Assembly: GCF_947492535.1 (NCBI RefSeq)
Contig: NZ_CANLNH010000022.1
Span: forward strand, 1-52,561
DNA: 52,561 nt
Direction: 5' to 3'
DNA from: an uncultured Dokdonia sp.
GTDB taxonomy: Bacteria > Bacteroidota > Bacteroidia > Flavobacteriales > Flavobacteriaceae
Below, in pieces: positions 43,574 to 51,387 of this stretch. The notes beneath the pieces were generated by a model, which ran no database searches, was not told the DNA's origin, and saw only the letters and a list, made by a program, of their open reading frames with translations. Made by a program: the position numbers and the translations under genes. Numbering within the stretch: the stretch's first letter is position 1; each line of letters starts with the position of its first letter.

Positions 43574-44029
43574 ATGAGAGATAAAACTATAGATTTTTGT
43601 TTGCGATATACTTGGCAAGCCGTTATTAAAATGTATAATGAGCAGGCATCAAAATACGATGCTACCATGGCGCATGCATTTGCTTTATTAAGTATAGACC
43701 CTGAAGAAGGAACTCCTTCTACAGCCTTAGGTCCTCGTATGGGTATGGAAGCCACTTCCTTATCGCGTACACTTAAAACCATGGAAGACAAGAACCTTAT
43801 TGTACGTAAACCAAATCCTGCCGATGGTAGAAGTGTTTTAATACATCTTACAGACGATGGTAAACGCAAACGTCAATACTCTAAAGACCACGTACTTCAA
43901 TTTAATGATACGATACGTGAAAATGTTTCAGAAGAAGAAATCCTTGGTTTTTATAAAGTAATAGAAACCATAAATGACTTAGTACAGAATAAGAAAATAT
44001 TTAATCAAGAAGAAACGATTCATAAATAA
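43574..44029 (+). CDS. MarR-family transcriptional regulator
   Basis: 151 residues. Winged helix: LGPRMGMEATSLSRTLKTMEDKNLIVRKPNPADGRSVLIHLTDDG (recognition helix and wing with the DGRSV/L turn). The first helices (KMYNEQASKYDATMAHAFALL) make the dimer. It heads the beta-oxidation genes with a 1-base overlap with the HCDH-ECH gene. The ligand may be an acyl-CoA; the likely operator is the palindrome at 43513. Confidence 0.85.
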   Translation: MRDKTIDFCLRYTWQAVIKMYNEQASKYDATMAHAFALLSIDPEEGTPSTALGPRMGMEATSLSRTLKTMEDKNLIVRKPNPADGRSVLIHLTDDGKRKRQYSKDHVLQFNDTIRENVSEEEILGFYKVIETINDLVQNKKIFNQEETIHK

Positions 44030-46437
44030 TGGCAAAACGTATAATAAGAAAAGTCGCTGTGATTGGTAGTGGTATTATGGGAAGCGGGATCGCTTGTCAT
44101 TTTGCTAATATCGGTGTAGATGTACTCCTACTAGACATCGTACCACGCGAATTAAACGACAAAGAAAAAGCAAAAGGCCTTACATTAGAGCATAAAGTGG
44201 TGCGTAACCGTATGGTAAACGATGCCCTTAAAGCTGCGCTAAAAAGTAAGCCCTCTCCTATTTATAGTCAAGCCTTTGCTAGCCGTATCACTACTGGAAA
44301 CCTAGAAGATGATATTGCAAAAGTAAAAGATGTAGATTGGATTATTGAGGTTGTTGTAGAACGTCTAGATATCAAACAACAAGTATTTGAAAACCTAGAA
44401 AAACATAGAACTCCAGGAACCCTTATTACATCAAATACGTCAGGTATTCCTATTCAGTTTATGAGTGAAGGGCGTAGTGAAGATTTCCAAAAGCACTTCT
44501 GCGGAACACATTTCTTTAATCCTGCACGGTACTTAAAGTTATTTGAAATTATTCCAGGTCCCAAGACCGATCAGAACGTATTAGATTTCTTAAATAATTA
44601 CGGAGAGCAATACTTAGGAAAAACTTCTGTGATTGCTAAAGATACACCCGCCTTTATCGGAAACCGTATCGGGATTTTCTCTATCATGAGTCTATTCCAT
44701 ACTGTAAAAGAAATGGGACTCACCATAGAAGAAGTAGATAAACTCACAGGGCCTGTCATTGGACGCCCGAAGTCGGCTACTTTCCGTACCGTAGATGTGG
44801 TAGGTTTAGATACTTTAGTTCATGTAGCCAACGGAATCGCTCAAAACTGTAAAGACGATGAGCGTAAAGAGCTTTTTGCCTTACCAGATTTCATCAATAC
44901 CATGATGGAAAACAAATGGCTAGGATCAAAAACAGGACAAGGCTTCTATAAAAAGACAAAAAATGCCGAAGGGAAAACAGAAATCCTTTCGTTAGATTTA
45001 GATACATTAGAATATCGCGAGAAAAAACGTGCAAAATTTGCAACGCTGGAACTCACAAAAACCATCGATAATGTTGTTGATCGTTTTAAAGTATTGGCTG
45101 GTGGAAAAGACAAAGCGGGTGAATTTTACCGCAAGTCGTTTGCACACCTATTTGCATACGTACAAAACCGTATCCCAGAAATTACTGACGAGCTTTATAA
45201 GATAGATGATGCCATGAAAGCTGGTTTTGGATGGGAACACGGACCTTTCCAAATTTGGGATGCTATTGGTGTAGAAAAAGGAATCGAGCTCATGAAAGCA
45301 GAAGGTCTTGACGTTGCCGCTTGGGTAACCGATATGATCGCTTCTGGAAGCACCTCTTTCTATACAGTAGACAATGGAGCGACTCATTTTTATGACATTC
45401 CATCTAAAAAGCAAACAAAAATACCGGGACAAGATGCCTTTATTATCCTAGATAATATCAGAAAACAAACCGAGGTTTATAAAAACTCAGGTGTTTCTGT
45501 ACAAGATCTAGGCGATGGGATCTTAAATGTAGAATTCCGTAGTAAGATGAACACCATTGGTGGCGATGTACTTGCTGGATTAAATAAAGCCATTGATATT
45601 GCCGAGAAAGACTTCGCAGGACTCGTTGTCGGAAACCAAGGCGCTAATTTCTCTGTAGGAGCAAACATCGGTATGATCTTTATGATGGCCGTAGAGCAAG
45701 AGTATGATGAGTTGAATATGGCAATCAAGTATTTCCAAGATACCATGATGCGTATGCGTTACTCAGGCATTCCTACTATTGCTGCCCCACACGGTATGAC
45801 CTTGGGAGGTGGATGTGAATTATCACTTCACGCAGATAAAGTAGTTGCTGCTGCCGAATCCTATATCGGACTCGTAGAGTTTGGTGTCGGTGTGATTCCA
45901 GGCGGTGGAGGTTCTAAAGAGATGGCATTACGTGCATCAGACACCTTCAAAAAAGGAGATGTAGAGCTCAATGTATTACAAGAATACTTCCTGACTATTG
46001 GTATGGCAAAAGTATCAACGTCTGCCTATGAAGCCTTTGATACAGGTATCCTTCAAAAAGGAAAAGATATTGTTGTTGTTAATAAAGACCGTCAGATTGC
46101 AACCGCAAAAGCACATGCAAAATTAATGGCAGATGCAGGATACACACAACCTGTAAAACGTAACGACGTCTTAGTATTAGGAAAGCAAGCCTTAGGAATG
46201 TTCTTAGTAGGAACAGACAGTATGGAAGCAAGTCACTATATCTCAGAACACGATAAGAAAATAGCAAACAAACTAGCCTATGTCATGGCTGGAGGAGACC
46301 TTTCAGAACCTACCAAAGTATCAGAACAATACTTATTAGATCTGGAACGTGAAGCTTTCTTATCACTCACAACAGAGCGCAAAACGTTAGAACGTATTGA
46401 GCATATGTTGAAGAGAGGGAAACCGCTTCGTAATTAA
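44029..46437 (+). CDS. 3-hydroxyacyl-CoA dehydrogenase / enoyl-CoA hydratase fusion
   Basis: 802 residues. The N-terminal domain is an NAD-binding HCDH (VAVIGSGIMGSGIACHFANIGVDV, EVVVERLDIK, HFFNPARYLKLFEII). The C-terminal part is an enoyl-CoA hydratase (LVVGNQGANFSVGANIGM, GMTLGGGCELSLHADKV, GVIPGGGGSKEM). This order, HCDH first, is the reverse of E. coli FadB, where the hydratase is N-terminal. Steps two and three of fatty-acid beta-oxidation. Expected to work with the thiolase and dehydrogenase downstream. Confidence 0.88.
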   Translation: MAKRIIRKVAVIGSGIMGSGIACHFANIGVDVLLLDIVPRELNDKEKAKGLTLEHKVVRNRMVNDALKAALKSKPSPIYSQAFASRITTGNLEDDIAKVKDVDWIIEVVVERLDIKQQVFENLEKHRTPGTLITSNTSGIPIQFMSEGRSEDFQKHFCGTHFFNPARYLKLFEIIPGPKTDQNVLDFLNNYGEQYLGKTSVIAKDTPAFIGNRIGIFSIMSLFHTVKEMGLTIEEVDKLTGPVIGRPKSATFRTVDVVGLDTLVHVANGIAQNCKDDERKELFALPDFINTMMENKWLGSKTGQGFYKKTKNAEGKTEILSLDLDTLEYREKKRAKFATLELTKTIDNVVDRFKVLAGGKDKAGEFYRKSFAHLFAYVQNRIPEITDELYKIDDAMKAGFGWEHGPFQIWDAIGVEKGIELMKAEGLDVAAWVTDMIASGSTSFYTVDNGATHFYDIPSKKQTKIPGQDAFIILDNIRKQTEVYKNSGVSVQDLGDGILNVEFRSKMNTIGGDVLAGLNKAIDIAEKDFAGLVVGNQGANFSVGANIGMIFMMAVEQEYDELNMAIKYFQDTMMRMRYSGIPTIAAPHGMTLGGGCELSLHADKVVAAAESYIGLVEFGVGVIPGGGGSKEMALRASDTFKKGDVELNVLQEYFLTIGMAKVSTSAYEAFDTGILQKGKDIVVVNKDRQIATAKAHAKLMADAGYTQPVKRNDVLVLGKQALGMFLVGTDSMEASHYISEHDKKIANKLAYVMAGGDLSEPTKVSEQYLLDLEREAFLSLTTERKTLERIEHMLKRGKPLRN

Positions 46438-46444
46438 GGATGAA

Positions 46445-46474
46445 GGAATCAGGATTCAAAAGAGTCAAGAATCA
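46445..46474. repeat. Degenerate inverted repeat, left of the four-helix-bundle gene
   Basis: GGAATCA, GGATTCA and AGAGTCA blocks in order; the reverse complement of 46891-46920 has the same blocks in the same order. Together they flank the small gene at 46529. Confidence 0.6.
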
Positions 46475-46490
46475 AGACTAAATTGTTGAG

Positions 46491-46508
46491 ATTTCGCTTT
46501 CGCGAAAT
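46491..46508. repeat. Dispersed palindrome, ATTTCGCTTTCGCGAAAT form
   Basis: Outer arms have changed to ATTTCGC / GCGAAAT while the core TTTCGCGAAA stays. Intergenic, just before the four-helix-bundle gene. Confidence 0.8.
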
Positions 46509-46528
46509 ATGAAGCTAGACTAAAATAA

Positions 46529-46885
46529 ATGAAGAGACATAATTTTAAGAAACTACAAATTTGGTCAGATAGTATGGAACTTATAGATGCTACATACAAA
46601 ATGACAAAAACGTTTCCTGATTATGAAAAATTTGGATTAGTAAGTCAAATGAATAGATGTGCTGTTTCGATTGCAAGTAATATTGCTGAAGGAACTAGTA
46701 AAAGTACCGACAAGCATTTTTTAAAATATCTAGAAAATAGTTTAGGATCTGCTTTCGAATGGGAAACACAATTAATAGTCTGTAAAAGACAAAACTATAT
46801 TGAAAAAGAAATGTTCACAGATTTGGAAAAGCAAGTAACACGCTTACAAAGCAAAATTTCAAATTTTATGAACAGGTTTGAATAA
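46529..46885 (+). CDS. Four-helix-bundle (S23/IVP-like) protein
   Basis: 118 residues. FKKLQIWSDSMELIDATYKMTKTFPDYEKFGLVSQMNRCAVSIASNIAEGTSKSTDKHFLKYLENSLGSAFEWETQLIVC is the consensus of the four-helix-bundle family first seen in 23S rRNA intervening sequences. Role unknown, maybe nucleic-acid binding. It interrupts the fad genes and is bracketed by degenerate inverted repeats (46445 and 46891), so it is probably a small transposed module and not part of the pathway. Confidence 0.82.
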   Translation: MKRHNFKKLQIWSDSMELIDATYKMTKTFPDYEKFGLVSQMNRCAVSIASNIAEGTSKSTDKHFLKYLENSLGSAFEWETQLIVCKRQNYIEKEMFTDLEKQVTRLQSKISNFMNRFE

Positions 46886-46890
46886 CAAGC

Positions 46891-46920
46891 GTCCTGACTC
46901 TTGAATCCTTTGATTCCTGA
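46891..46920. repeat. Degenerate inverted repeat, right of the four-helix-bundle gene
   Basis: gtcctgactcttgaatccttt begins the reverse-oriented counterpart of 46445-46474. It starts 5 bases after the gene's stop codon. Confidence 0.6.
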
Positions 46921-46923
46921 ATC

Positions 46924-46940
46924 ATTGAACGCAGTTCAAT
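46924..46940. promoter_or_regulatory. ATTGAAC-gca-GTTCAAT dyad before the thiolase
   Basis: Perfect 7-bp arms, 12 bases ahead of the thiolase ATG. It could be a regulatory site, or the end of the small module next to it. Confidence 0.4.
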
Positions 46941-46952
46941 AAACATTAGATT

Positions 46953-48146
46953 ATGACAAAGACCGCATATATCGTAAAAGCCTACCGTACCGCAGTAGGA
47001 AAGGCACCAAAAGGAGTATTTCGCTTTAAGCGAGCAGATGAGTTGGCAGCAGAGACCATTCAATATATGATGAATGAGCTCCCTAACTTTGATAAAAAAC
47101 GCATTGATGACGTCATCGTTGGAAATGCCATGCCAGAAGGATCACAAGGACTTAATATGGCACGTCTCATCTCATTAATGGGATTAGACATTATTGATGT
47201 ACCAGGCGTAACTGTCAACCGTTTTTGTTCCTCAGGAATTGAAACCATCGGAATGGCCGTTGCCAAAATCCAAGCAGGAATGGCAGAATGTATCATCGCT
47301 GGGGGTGCCGAATCTATGAGTTCTGTACCAATGACAGGCTTCAAACCAGAATTAAATTACGACATCGTAAAATCTGGACATGAAGATTACTATTGGGGTA
47401 TGGGAAATACAGCCGAAGCTGTAGCCAATGAGTTTAATGTATCTCGTGAAGATCAAGATGAGTTTGCATACAACTCACATATGAAAGCCTTAAAAGCACA
47501 AGCAGAAGACCGTTTTCAAGACCAGATCGTACCAATAGATGTAGAGCAAGTATATGTAGATGAGAACGGAAAGAAAGCGACCAAAAAATATACCGTAACC
47601 AAAGACGAAGGACCTCGTGCAGGAACCAATACGGCAGTATTAAACAAACTACGCCCCGTATTTGCTGCTGGAGGAAGTGTAACCGCAGGTAACTCTTCAC
47701 AAATGAGTGATGGTGCTGCTTTTGTACTCGTAATGAGTGAAGAAATGGTGAAGGAATTAAACCTTGAGCCTATCGCACGTATGGTCAATTATGCTGCAGC
47801 AGGTGTACCACCACGTATTATGGGAATTGGTCCTGTCGCTGCGATTCCAAAAGCATTAAAGCAAGCAGGATTACAGCAAAAAGATATTGAATTGATTGAA
47901 CTAAATGAAGCTTTTGCTTCACAATCACTCGCCGTTATACGCGAATTGGATCTGAACCCTGATATCGTCAATGTAAATGGAGGAGCCATTGCCCTCGGAC
48001 ACCCATTAGGATGTACCGGCGGAAAACTATCTGTACAACTCTTTGATGAGATGCGTAAGCGTGATATGACTGGAAAGTACGGAATGGTGACCATGTGTGT
48101 CGGTACCGGACAAGGAGCCGCTGGAATATATGAGTTCTTGAAATAA
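46953..48146 (+). CDS. fadA: Acetyl-CoA acyltransferase (thiolase)
   Basis: 397 residues, normal length. TKTAYIVKAYRTAVGKAPKG starts it; catalytic Cys near 90 in NRFCSSGIETIGMA; GGAESMSSVPMTG; NEAFASQSLAV; GGAIALGHPLGCTGGKL with the His; CVGTGQGAAGIYE with the second Cys. It carries out the last step of beta-oxidation, releasing acetyl-CoA. Likely cotranscribed with the HCDH-ECH gene upstream, separated by the four-helix-bundle module. Confidence 0.88.
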   Translation: MTKTAYIVKAYRTAVGKAPKGVFRFKRADELAAETIQYMMNELPNFDKKRIDDVIVGNAMPEGSQGLNMARLISLMGLDIIDVPGVTVNRFCSSGIETIGMAVAKIQAGMAECIIAGGAESMSSVPMTGFKPELNYDIVKSGHEDYYWGMGNTAEAVANEFNVSREDQDEFAYNSHMKALKAQAEDRFQDQIVPIDVEQVYVDENGKKATKKYTVTKDEGPRAGTNTAVLNKLRPVFAAGGSVTAGNSSQMSDGAAFVLVMSEEMVKELNLEPIARMVNYAAAGVPPRIMGIGPVAAIPKALKQAGLQQKDIELIELNEAFASQSLAVIRELDLNPDIVNVNGGAIALGHPLGCTGGKLSVQLFDEMRKRDMTGKYGMVTMCVGTGQGAAGIYEFLK

Positions 48147-48164
48147 TTTCGCTTTCGCGAAATT
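48146..48164. repeat. Dispersed palindrome, AATTTCGC variant, 3-prime of the thiolase
   Basis: aatttcgctttcgcgaaatt overlaps the thiolase stop; core TTTCGCGAAA with changed outer arms. Confidence 0.8.
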
Positions 48165-48212
48165 GACCTAAGACGAAGAGTACTGGCGTACTCTTGATGT
48201 AAGACATAGGAC
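48165..48212. repeat. Degenerate inverted-repeat arm with internal hairpin
   Basis: GACcTAaGACG ... TAAGACaTAGGAC matches the reverse complement of 48404-48435 at both ends. An internal hairpin aagagtac-tggc-gtactctt (48176-48195) is perfect over 8 bp. The gap 48147-48445 has no gene; besides these arms it has two palindrome copies and AT-rich dyads (tctaaaattaga, agagtaatactct). Confidence 0.55.
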
Positions 48213-48231
48213 TTTTCGCTTTCGCGAAATT
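48213..48231. repeat. Dispersed palindrome, ttttcgctttcgcgaaat form
   Basis: Directly behind the inverted-repeat arm that ends at 48212. Confidence 0.75.
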
Positions 48232-48328
48232 GAATCAACGTGTGAATACTAGTGCATTCACATTCTAAAATTAGAATAACACTCTAATACACAACATAAA
48301 TAGAGTAATACTCTATAAACAAAGTAAA

Positions 48329-48342
48329 TTTTCGCGAAAGCG
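48329..48342. repeat. Dispersed palindrome, half copy
   Basis: ttttcgcgaaagcg keeps core and right arm only. Confidence 0.7.
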
Positions 48343-48403
48343 GACAACATATAAAGCAATACTAAATTAATAATCAGACAAAAGACCTAAGCTAGCGACA
48401 CAT

Positions 48404-48435
48404 GTCCTACGTCTTAAGTCTTAACGTCCTAAGTC
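48404..48435. repeat. Degenerate inverted-repeat arm, right
   Basis: Built of gtcctacgtcttaagtctta and gtcctaagtc blocks; the partner lies at 48165-48212. It ends 10 bases before the acyl-CoA dehydrogenase ATG. Confidence 0.55.
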
Positions 48436-48445
48436 AATAGAGAAG

Positions 48446-50260
48446 ATGAGCACAGAAGCAACAGAAAAAGAGATTCTACGCGGGGGACAATTCCTCGTAA
48501 AAGAAACAGCATGTGAAGATGTATTTACCCTAGAGGATTTAAGTGAAGAACAAAAAATGATGCGTGATAGTACCAAGGAGTTTTTAGATCGTGAGATTTG
48601 GGCACACTGGGAACGTTTTGAGCAAAAAGATTATGCCTTTACAGAAGCCTGTATGCGTAAAGCAGGTGATCTAGGATTACTAGGTGTTGCGGTACCAGAA
48701 GCATATGGAGGTCTTGGAATGGGCTTTGTCTCTACGATGGTAGTATGTGATTATATCTCTGGAGCTACAGGGTCTTTTAGTACCGCTTTTGGAGCACATA
48801 CTGGGATTGGTACCATGCCAATCACTTTATACGGTAACGAAGAGCAAAAGCAAAAATATGTACCAAAATTAGCTACTGGAGAATGGTTTGGTGCCTACTG
48901 TTTAACAGAACCTGGTGCTGGATCTGATGCCAATTCAGGAAAAACAAAAGCAGTATTATCTGAAGACGGAAAAACCTATAAGATTTCTGGACAGAAAATG
49001 TGGATTTCCAATGCAGGATTCTGTAATGTATTTATTGTGTTCGCTCGTATAGAAGACGATAAAAATATCACCGGATTTATTGTAGAAAATGATCCTAGTA
49101 ACGGAATTACGTTAGGTGATGAAGAAAAGAAATTAGGAATTCACTCCTCCTCTACTCGTCAGGTATTCTTTAGTGATACCGTAGTACCGGTAGAAAATAT
49201 GCTTTCTGATCGTGGTAACGGATTTAAAATTGCTATGAACGCCTTAAACGTAGGACGTATCAAGTTGGCTGCTGCATGTCTAGATGCACAACGTCGTGTA
49301 ATTGATGAGTCTATCAAATATGCCAAAGAACGTATTCAGTTTAAGACGCCTATTATTGATTTTGGCGCGATTAAAGCAAAACTAGCACTCATGGCAACCA
49401 ATGTGTATGTAGATGAGTCGGCTTGTTACCGTGCGGCAAAAAATATCGAAGACCGTATTGCTATGCGTGAAGCGGCAGGAAATACACATCAAGAAGCAGA
49501 GCTGAAAGGTGTTGAAGAATACGCTATTGAGTGTTCCATCTTAAAAGTAGCCGTTTCTGAAGATGTACAACAAACGACAGATGAAGGGATCCAGATTTTT
49601 GGAGGAATGGGCTTCTCTGCCGATACCCCAATGGAATCTGCTTGGCGTGATGCACGTATCTCTCGTATTTATGAAGGGACCAATGAGATTAACCGTATGC
49701 TTTCTGTAGGAATGCTGGTTAAGAAAGCCATGAAAGGGCATGTAGATTTCTTAGGTCCTGCAACCGCTGTAGGAGAAGAATTAGTAGGAATTCCTTCGTT
49801 TGAAACACCAGATTACTCTGAAACACTTTCGGAAGAAAAAGCCTTAGTGGCTAAGCTTAAAAAAGTATTCTTAATGGTATCTGGAGCTGCCGTACAGAAA
49901 TACGGACCACAACTAGAAGAACACCAACAGTTATTACTAAGTGCTGCCGATATCTTAATCGAGATCTATATGGCTGAAAGTGCCATCTTACGTACAGAGA
50001 AAAACGCAAAACGTTTTGGTGCAGATACACAAGCAATACAAATCGCAATGTCTCAGTTATACTTATTTAATGCGGTAGATATCATCCAAACCAAAGCCAA
50101 AGAAGCGATTGTTTCTTTCGCTGAAGGTGATGAGCAACGTATGATGTTAATGGGATTAAAGCGTTTTACCAAATACCAAAACCAACCGAATGTAATTGCA
50201 TTACGTAATCAAATTGCTGCCGATCTAGAAGAAAACGGACAGTATCGTTTTGATGGATAA
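48446..50260 (+). CDS. Acyl-CoA dehydrogenase
   Basis: 604 residues, the long two-part form (acyl-CoA dehydrogenase fold to about 400, then a C-terminal helical extension as in the ACADVL group). Landmarks: VAVPEAYGGLGMG, YCLTEPGAGSDANSGKTKA, MWISNAGFCNVFIVFARI, IQIFGGMGFS, and YEGTNEINRML with the catalytic Glu near 417. It would do the first FAD-dependent step of beta-oxidation on long chains. Terminator at 50298. Last gene of the fad cluster. Confidence 0.87.
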   Translation: MSTEATEKEILRGGQFLVKETACEDVFTLEDLSEEQKMMRDSTKEFLDREIWAHWERFEQKDYAFTEACMRKAGDLGLLGVAVPEAYGGLGMGFVSTMVVCDYISGATGSFSTAFGAHTGIGTMPITLYGNEEQKQKYVPKLATGEWFGAYCLTEPGAGSDANSGKTKAVLSEDGKTYKISGQKMWISNAGFCNVFIVFARIEDDKNITGFIVENDPSNGITLGDEEKKLGIHSSSTRQVFFSDTVVPVENMLSDRGNGFKIAMNALNVGRIKLAAACLDAQRRVIDESIKYAKERIQFKTPIIDFGAIKAKLALMATNVYVDESACYRAAKNIEDRIAMREAAGNTHQEAELKGVEEYAIECSILKVAVSEDVQQTTDEGIQIFGGMGFSADTPMESAWRDARISRIYEGTNEINRMLSVGMLVKKAMKGHVDFLGPATAVGEELVGIPSFETPDYSETLSEEKALVAKLKKVFLMVSGAAVQKYGPQLEEHQQLLLSAADILIEIYMAESAILRTEKNAKRFGADTQAIQIAMSQLYLFNAVDIIQTKAKEAIVSFAEGDEQRMMLMGLKRFTKYQNQPNVIALRNQIAADLEENGQYRFDG

Positions 50261-50297
50261 TACCCAACTTAATTTCTAAACAAACTATGAGATAGTT

Positions 50298-50331
50298 AAA
50301 AGCCACTTCTTAAGGAGTGGCTTTTTTATTG
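50298..50331 (+). terminator. Terminator after the acyl-CoA dehydrogenase
   Basis: aaaagccactt / gagtggctttt hairpin with one G-U pair and a T run. Confidence 0.8.
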
Positions 50332-50413
50332 GTTATAATTGCTATACATATTTATATTCATTTTGAATATGCCATGATTCGAGATTCCCTTGAGTCGTGA
50401 TTTTTTCCTTTTC

Positions 50414-50433
50414 CGCTTTCGCGAAAGCGTATA
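50414..50433. repeat. Dispersed palindrome, intergenic copy
   Basis: cgctttcgcgaaagcgtata between the fad terminator and the recombinase gene. Confidence 0.9.
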
Positions 50434-50450
50434 CAAGGTTAAAATTAAAA

Positions 50451-51257
50451 TCATATAATATCTTCTAAGGGGCTTTTTACATCTAGCATCGATCGTTTTG
50501 AAACCTGTGTATAGATAAGCGTTGTCTTTATGTTATTATGGCCTAATAACTTTTGAATCATTCGAATATCTGTACCACGATCAAAAAGATGTGTTGCATA
50601 GGCATGACGTAAGCTATGTATCGTATGATTATTAGGTATGTTTGCTTTTTTACATGCATTCTTAAAAACTAATAAAAGGCTGGTAGATGTATATTTTCCT
50701 CCTTTTTGCCCCTCAAAAAGAAATTCTTTAGGTTGATACTTTTTATAATAAGGCGTCCATATTGTTCTGAGTTTTTCTGGCAACGGTAGTACTCTATCTT
50801 TATTTCCTTTAGATGCTTTGATATGTATAAGTTGTTGGTCTTTATGAATATCTTCTAATCGTAGATTAATAAGTTCTCCACTACGTAAACCCAATGCATA
50901 TACAGTAGCAAGCATTGCCTTGTGTTTACTATTTTTGACTGCAAAGAGTATTTTTTTTACATCTAAAGTAGACAATATGATGGGTAGTTTCTGTGGTTTC
51001 CTAACAGGATAAACAGGTTTTAAATTAATATCACGATTATGAATTTCTACCAGATATAATTTGATAGTGCTTAGTAATTGTTTCTGAGAACCATAAGAGT
51101 ATCCTGTCTTCTCTACGAGTTTTACTATTTCATTATAGATTTCTCTATCTGAAAGAGATTCAACGTTACTTTCAAATCCTATATGTTTTTGAAAATTCTG
51201 AAGTAGACTTACATAAGTATTTACCGTATTTTCTGAATACCTCTTTATGCGTAACAA
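50451..51257 (-). CDS. Tyrosine recombinase/integrase
   Basis: 268 residues from a TTG start at 51257; no ATG is in frame, and the frame stays open upstream as WVIERFKGYQRLLRIKRYSENTV, so the true start is uncertain or lost. It has a SAM-like arm (RYSENTVNTYVSLLQNFQ) and the catalytic core: ALGLRSGELINL (Arg), KASKGNKDRVLPLP (Lys), HSLRHAYATHL (HxxR), LLGHNNIKTTLIYTQV (His, Tyr). The C-terminal YTQVSKRSMLDVKSPLEDI recalls the IYTHV---G-GVRSPLD ending of IntI integrases, but the extra IntI domain is missing, so it is Xer/phage-like. It may act on the IR-flanked gene at 51388. Confidence 0.8.
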   Translation of the reverse strand: MLRIKRYSENTVNTYVSLLQNFQKHIGFESNVESLSDREIYNEIVKLVEKTGYSYGSQKQLLSTIKLYLVEIHNRDINLKPVYPVRKPQKLPIILSTLDVKKILFAVKNSKHKAMLATVYALGLRSGELINLRLEDIHKDQQLIHIKASKGNKDRVLPLPEKLRTIWTPYYKKYQPKEFLFEGQKGGKYTSTSLLLVFKNACKKANIPNNHTIHSLRHAYATHLFDRGTDIRMIQKLLGHNNIKTTLIYTQVSKRSMLDVKSPLEDII

Positions 51258-51283
51258 TCGCTGATATCCTTTAAACCTTTCGA

Positions 51284-51354
51284 TAACCCACCTTTTTATA
51301 GTTATGCAATCAATATATAAAAACTTTTGATAACTTCATTAAATAGGTAGGTTA
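51284..51354. other. Inverted-repeat spacer between recombinase and nuclease gene (att-like)
   Basis: taacccaccttttt (51284-51297) and aaataggtaggtta (51341-51354) pair over 14 bp with two mismatches. Inside, gttat (51301-51305) and ataac (51330-51334) make a second inverted pair. A recombinase binding region between divergent genes would look like this; the function is inferred. Confidence 0.45.
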
Positions 51355-51387
51355 AAATATGAAATATTGTATATTAGCTTTATACTA

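Noticed and set aside
51367-51387. TTG start for the PD-(D/E)XK gene
   Set aside because: An ATG seven codons downstream is the natural start and sits in the inverted-repeat arm.
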